Positions 6,483-8,876 of a stretch of 8,876 nt of DNA are shown piece by piece. The notes under the pieces were generated by a model. It was given only the letters and a program-made list of their open reading frames with translations, was not told where the DNA came from and made no database searches. Both the position numbers and the translations under genes were made by a program. Each line of letters begins with the position of its first letter. The first letter of the stretch is position 1. Location of the stretch: assembly GCA_030593645.1 (NCBI GenBank), contig JAUVGT010000201.1, positions 1 to 8,876 on the forward strand. The letters run 5' to 3'. Source of the stretch: Deltaproteobacteria bacterium. Its GTDB lineage: Bacteria > Desulfobacterota > Desulfobacteria > Desulfobacterales > JAUVGT01.

Positions 6483-8597
6483 ATGGAAAACCTTTTTAAT
6501 GAGGATGATTCCAGGGCATTTATCAAAAAATATTCAGACCAGCCTGAAGATCTTGCCATAAGGATTTATACCTCCCGATTAATCGGAAAGAATAAAGATT
6601 TGGTTCTCCACGGGGGTGGGAATACCTCGGTGAAGCTTGAGTATGTGAATATCACCGGTGAGAAAGAGGACGTGATCTTTGTTAAAGGAAGCGGTCATGA
6701 CCTGGAGTTTATCGAACCTGCCGGGTTCGCGGGACTGAATCTATTATTGCTTCAGAAATTACGCGGTCTTGATACTATTTCGGATATTGAAATGGACAAT
6801 CAGCTGAAAATCAATAAGGTTGACAGCCAGGCCCCTGATCCTTCGGTTGAAGCTCTTCTTCATGCTTTTCTCCCCCATAAGTATGTGGATCACACTCACG
6901 CGGACAGCATCCTTGCACTGACCAATCTGGAAAACGGTGAAGAAGCAGTCAGGGAAGCCCTGGGATCAGGGATTTCCGTGCTGTCTTATATCAAGTCGGG
7001 TCTGCCCCTCGCAAAATATGTTTCCGGGGAGTATGAAAAAAATTCGGAGATCGAAGCTGTGGTGGTTATTAATCACGGGATATTTACCTTTGGCAGGACC
7101 GCGAAGATTTCATATGGCAACATGATCAAATATGTAAGTCTGGCGGAATCGTATATCGAAAAGAAAGTAAAGGGTGTAATTTTAAAACATACCGGTAGCG
7201 GGCGGTCAATACCCGGGGAACTTAAAATTCCGTCAACAAGGCTTGCCAATACCATTCGAGGGGCCTGTGCATACACCAGGGCGGACAACAGCCGTTGCAG
7301 GTTCTTTGTAGATATACGAAGTGCCCCGTATCTGGTGGATGCATCACTTTCCGGGAATGCCGGGGAAATCTGTCATTCAGGTGTGATTACTCCTGATCAT
7401 GTGATTCGGACAAAAAATGAAATCGTATATTTGGATTCAATTCCCGGGGATGATTTGTCTTTGAAAGAATTTGTCAAAAGCAAGGTCGATATCTTTACGG
7501 AAAATTATGATTCCTATTTTAAAAAGCAGATCAAAAAAGGACCCCTGGAGATTGAAAAGCTGGATCCTTATCCCCGGCTTTTCCTTGCGGCCGGGATCGG
7601 TCTCGCCGGGCTGGGGAAAACACGTAAAGAGGCGCGGATCGCAACGGACATCGGTGAGCATACAATCCGGACCAAACTCAACACCTTTGCCATGGGCAGG
7701 TATGAACCGGTTGCGGAGGATCATATCTTTGAAATGGAATACTGGGCTCTCCAGCAAAAGAAAATCAGCATTCAAGCACAGCCCCCGCTACAGGGACAGG
7801 CGGCAGTGATTACCGGCGGCGCGGGGGCCATCGGGTTTGGAATCGCGGATAGACTATTGAATGCCGGTTCCGCGGTGGTACTGACGGATATTGATAACGA
7901 ACGCCTTGAAAAAACCGCTTCCATACTTTCCAAAGAGTATGATGAAGACCTGATTCATACTCTTTTTATCGATGTCACCGATATTCACTCGGTTGAAAAA
8001 GCATATGAAGAAATCTGTTTAGAATTCGGGGGTATCGATATTGTTGTCCCTAACGCGGGAATCGCCCATGTGGCCACCATCGAGAATCTCGATCCGGATA
8101 AGCTTGACCAGGTCATCGCAGTAAATCTAAAAGGCACGTTTACGGTAATCAAGGCCGTGATTCCTATTTTTAAAAGGCAGGGAACGGGCGGTAATATTGT
8201 TTTAATCAGTTCTAAAAATGTGTTTGATCCGGGTGCCGCGTTCGGCGCGTACAGCGCATCGAAAGCCGGCGCTCACCAGATTTCCAGAATCGCAGCGATC
8301 GAACTGGCTGAACTGGGTGTAAGAGTAAACATGGTGAATCCTGACGCGGTATTTGCCGATGAGGACGAAAACGTATGTTCCGGCTTATGGGAAGCCATTG
8401 GTCCGGACAGAATGAAATCACGTGGTCTTGATCCACAGGGACTCCAGGATTATTATTGTGGGCGAAGTCTTTTAAAGACAAAAGTTCTGGCAGAGCATGT
8501 GGGCAATGCGGTTGTATTTTTTGCTTCAAACCTGACGCCCACAACCGGAGCTGCGCTTCCGGTTGACGCGGGGAATCCTTCGACGTTTTCAAGATAG
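6483..8597 (+). CDS. Bifunctional class II aldolase / short-chain dehydrogenase (RhaD-type fusion)
   Basis: This 704-residue protein joins two enzymes, as in the family annotated rhamnulose-1-phosphate aldolase/alcohol dehydrogenase. The N-terminal zinc aldolase (about 20-400) has a phosphate-binding GGGNTS (44-49), the putative catalytic Glu123, and zinc ligands His137 and His139 (HTH) and His198 (NHG). The C-terminal Rossmann-fold dehydrogenase (about 437-704) has TGGAGAIG (444-451), Asp469 after the second strand (favouring NAD over NADP), NAG (524-526), Ser576/577, and the catalytic Tyr590-x3-Lys594. The VNPDAVF and VDAGN blocks are typical of this fusion family. Both active sites look intact. 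The aldolase should split a ketose 1-phosphate into DHAP and an aldehyde, which the second domain would oxidise or reduce. Known members act on rhamnulose 1-phosphate with lactaldehyde as product, but no rhamnose genes are present, so the sugar is open. It is the second gene of the operon, preceded by AAAGGA (6472-6477). Confidence 0.93.
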   Translation: MENLFNEDDSRAFIKKYSDQPEDLAIRIYTSRLIGKNKDLVLHGGGNTSVKLEYVNITGEKEDVIFVKGSGHDLEFIEPAGFAGLNLLLLQKLRGLDTISDIEMDNQLKINKVDSQAPDPSVEALLHAFLPHKYVDHTHADSILALTNLENGEEAVREALGSGISVLSYIKSGLPLAKYVSGEYEKNSEIEAVVVINHGIFTFGRTAKISYGNMIKYVSLAESYIEKKVKGVILKHTGSGRSIPGELKIPSTRLANTIRGACAYTRADNSRCRFFVDIRSAPYLVDASLSGNAGEICHSGVITPDHVIRTKNEIVYLDSIPGDDLSLKEFVKSKVDIFTENYDSYFKKQIKKGPLEIEKLDPYPRLFLAAGIGLAGLGKTRKEARIATDIGEHTIRTKLNTFAMGRYEPVAEDHIFEMEYWALQQKKISIQAQPPLQGQAAVITGGAGAIGFGIADRLLNAGSAVVLTDIDNERLEKTASILSKEYDEDLIHTLFIDVTDIHSVEKAYEEICLEFGGIDIVVPNAGIAHVATIENLDPDKLDQVIAVNLKGTFTVIKAVIPIFKRQGTGGNIVLISSKNVFDPGAAFGAYSASKAGAHQISRIAAIELAELGVRVNMVNPDAVFADEDENVCSGLWEAIGPDRMKSRGLDPQGLQDYYCGRSLLKTKVLAEHVGNAVVFFASNLTPTTGAALPVDAGNPSTFSR

Positions 8598-8613
8598 AAT
8601 GTTTTTTATTTTA

Positions 8614-8643
8614 TCAAATAAAACCTGGTCCTTTGGGCCAGGT
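8614..8643 (-). terminator. Hairpin after the aldolase operon with its T-tract on the - strand
   Basis: ACCTGGTCC (8623-8631) pairs with GGGCCAGGT (8635-8643) across a TTT loop, with 9 pairs including one G-T. On the + strand it is followed by CAGAGAT with no T-run, so it is at best a weak end for the aldolase operon, 26 bases past its stop codon. On the - strand it is followed by TTTTATTTG, which suits a terminator for a gene coming from the right, beyond the window. In that direction the stem has one C/A mismatch. Confidence 0.5.
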
Positions 8644-8678
8644 CAGAGATAAATGGCACTGCCATAAGAAATAAATCA

Positions 8679-8702
8679 AAGTGACTAAAGTGAGCTAAAG
8701 TG
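8679..8702. repeat. Left arm of an inverted repeat made of CTAAAGTG units
   Basis: AAAGTGACT, AAAGTGAGCT and AAAGTGCACT follow one another as a degenerate tandem repeat of 9-10 bases, continuing to about 8712. The 24 bases given here match the reverse complement of 8841-8864 at 22 positions. Together the two arms bound a region of about 186 bases that holds the GC-stemmed palindromes. Confidence 0.75.
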
Positions 8703-8712
8703 CACTAAAGTT

Positions 8713-8733
8713 CCGTCGCCGCTAAAGCTATGC
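8713..8733. repeat. Dispersed palindromic repeat unit, degenerate copy 2
   Basis: This carries the same core GCTAAAGCTATG as the copies at 38-63 and 8743-8771, but the right half of the outer stem is shortened to GCG. It lies directly after the left inverted-repeat arm. Confidence 0.65.
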
Positions 8734-8742
8734 GTACAGTTC

Positions 8743-8771
8743 CCGCCGTCGCTAAAGCTATGGCGGACAAG
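8743..8771. repeat. Dispersed palindromic repeat unit, copy 3
   Basis: CCGCC (8743-8747) and GGCGG (8762-8766) form the outer stem around GTCGCTAAAGCTAT. Bases 8750-8771 are identical to 42-63. A further degenerate palindrome, GGAGTCGCTATAAGCTCC, follows at 8774-8791 and looks like a diverged relative with a different outer stem. Confidence 0.7.
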
Positions 8772-8840
8772 CCGGAGTCGCTATAAGCTCCATCTTTTAA
8801 ATAAAAACAGACAGGATTCATTAACTTTAGGCATTTTAGT

Positions 8841-8864
8841 CACTTTAGCGCACTTTAGGCACTT
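8841..8864. repeat. Right arm of the inverted repeat
   Basis: CACTTTAGCG CACTTTAGGC ACTT is the reverse complement of 8679-8702 with two mismatches. More CTTTAG/TTTTAG units extend leftward to about 8823. The arm overlaps the terminal direct repeat that is also found at position 1. Confidence 0.75.
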
Positions 8865-8876
8865 GTTAAATCCCCT
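8855..8876. repeat. Terminal direct repeat, right copy
   Basis: Identical over 22 bases to positions 1-22. If the sequence continued past 8876 as it does after position 22, another hairpin and a palindromic unit would follow, so this repeat region would be longer than the window shows. Confidence 0.9.

Noticed and set aside
8679..8876. CRISPR array
   Set aside because: The repeats are short, degenerate, inverted and of irregular spacing, with no unique spacers of constant length and no cas gene.

Overview
The window reads as a piece of bacterial chromosome, most likely from a sulfate-reducer-type member of the Desulfobacterota (the former Deltaproteobacteria, near Desulfobacterales). This rests on the protein flavour: a 484-residue S-adenosylhomocysteinase next to metK, a secreted LPP20-like protein of a kind I associate with Geobacter and Desulfobacter relatives, and short TAAAGTG and GCTAAAGC-type intergenic repeats. 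Base composition is moderate and even, so nothing suggests a recently acquired island. The taxonomic call is inference.

Layout. Positions 1-273 are non-coding: repeat DNA, a terminator for something upstream of the window, and a good sigma70-type promoter. Then come four genes on the + strand: a cytidylate-kinase-like protein (274-885), panC (968-1816), metK (1895-3064) and ahcY (3123-4577), with gaps of 58-82 bases, closed by a strong intrinsic terminator (4608-4642). A secreted protein of unknown function lies on the - strand (4634-5512). It diverges from a two-gene + strand operon (5664-8597) encoding an LsrF-like class I aldolase and a 704-residue fusion of a class II (RhaD-type) aldolase with a short-chain dehydrogenase. 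The last 279 bases are non-coding and rich in repeats.

How the genes work together. MetK makes S-adenosylmethionine. Methyltransferases outside the window convert it to S-adenosylhomocysteine, and AhcY splits that into adenosine and homocysteine, so metK-ahcY forms part of the activated-methyl cycle. PanC makes pantothenate for coenzyme A. The downstream pair looks like sugar-phosphate cleavage: two aldolases that typically handle dihydroxyacetone-phosphate-type substrates, plus a dehydrogenase domain for the aldehyde product. No transporter, kinase or isomerase is present to reveal the sugar.

Most notable points: panC appears to start at AUC, since its conserved N-terminus and a perfectly spaced ribosome binding site leave no canonical start in frame. 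The divergent intergenic region holds two promoter-like sequences that are near mirror images around position 5577. The substrate of the aldolase pair is unknown. The window begins and ends with the same 22 bases inside repeat DNA, which suggests either a contig broken at a repeat or a circularly closing assembly.
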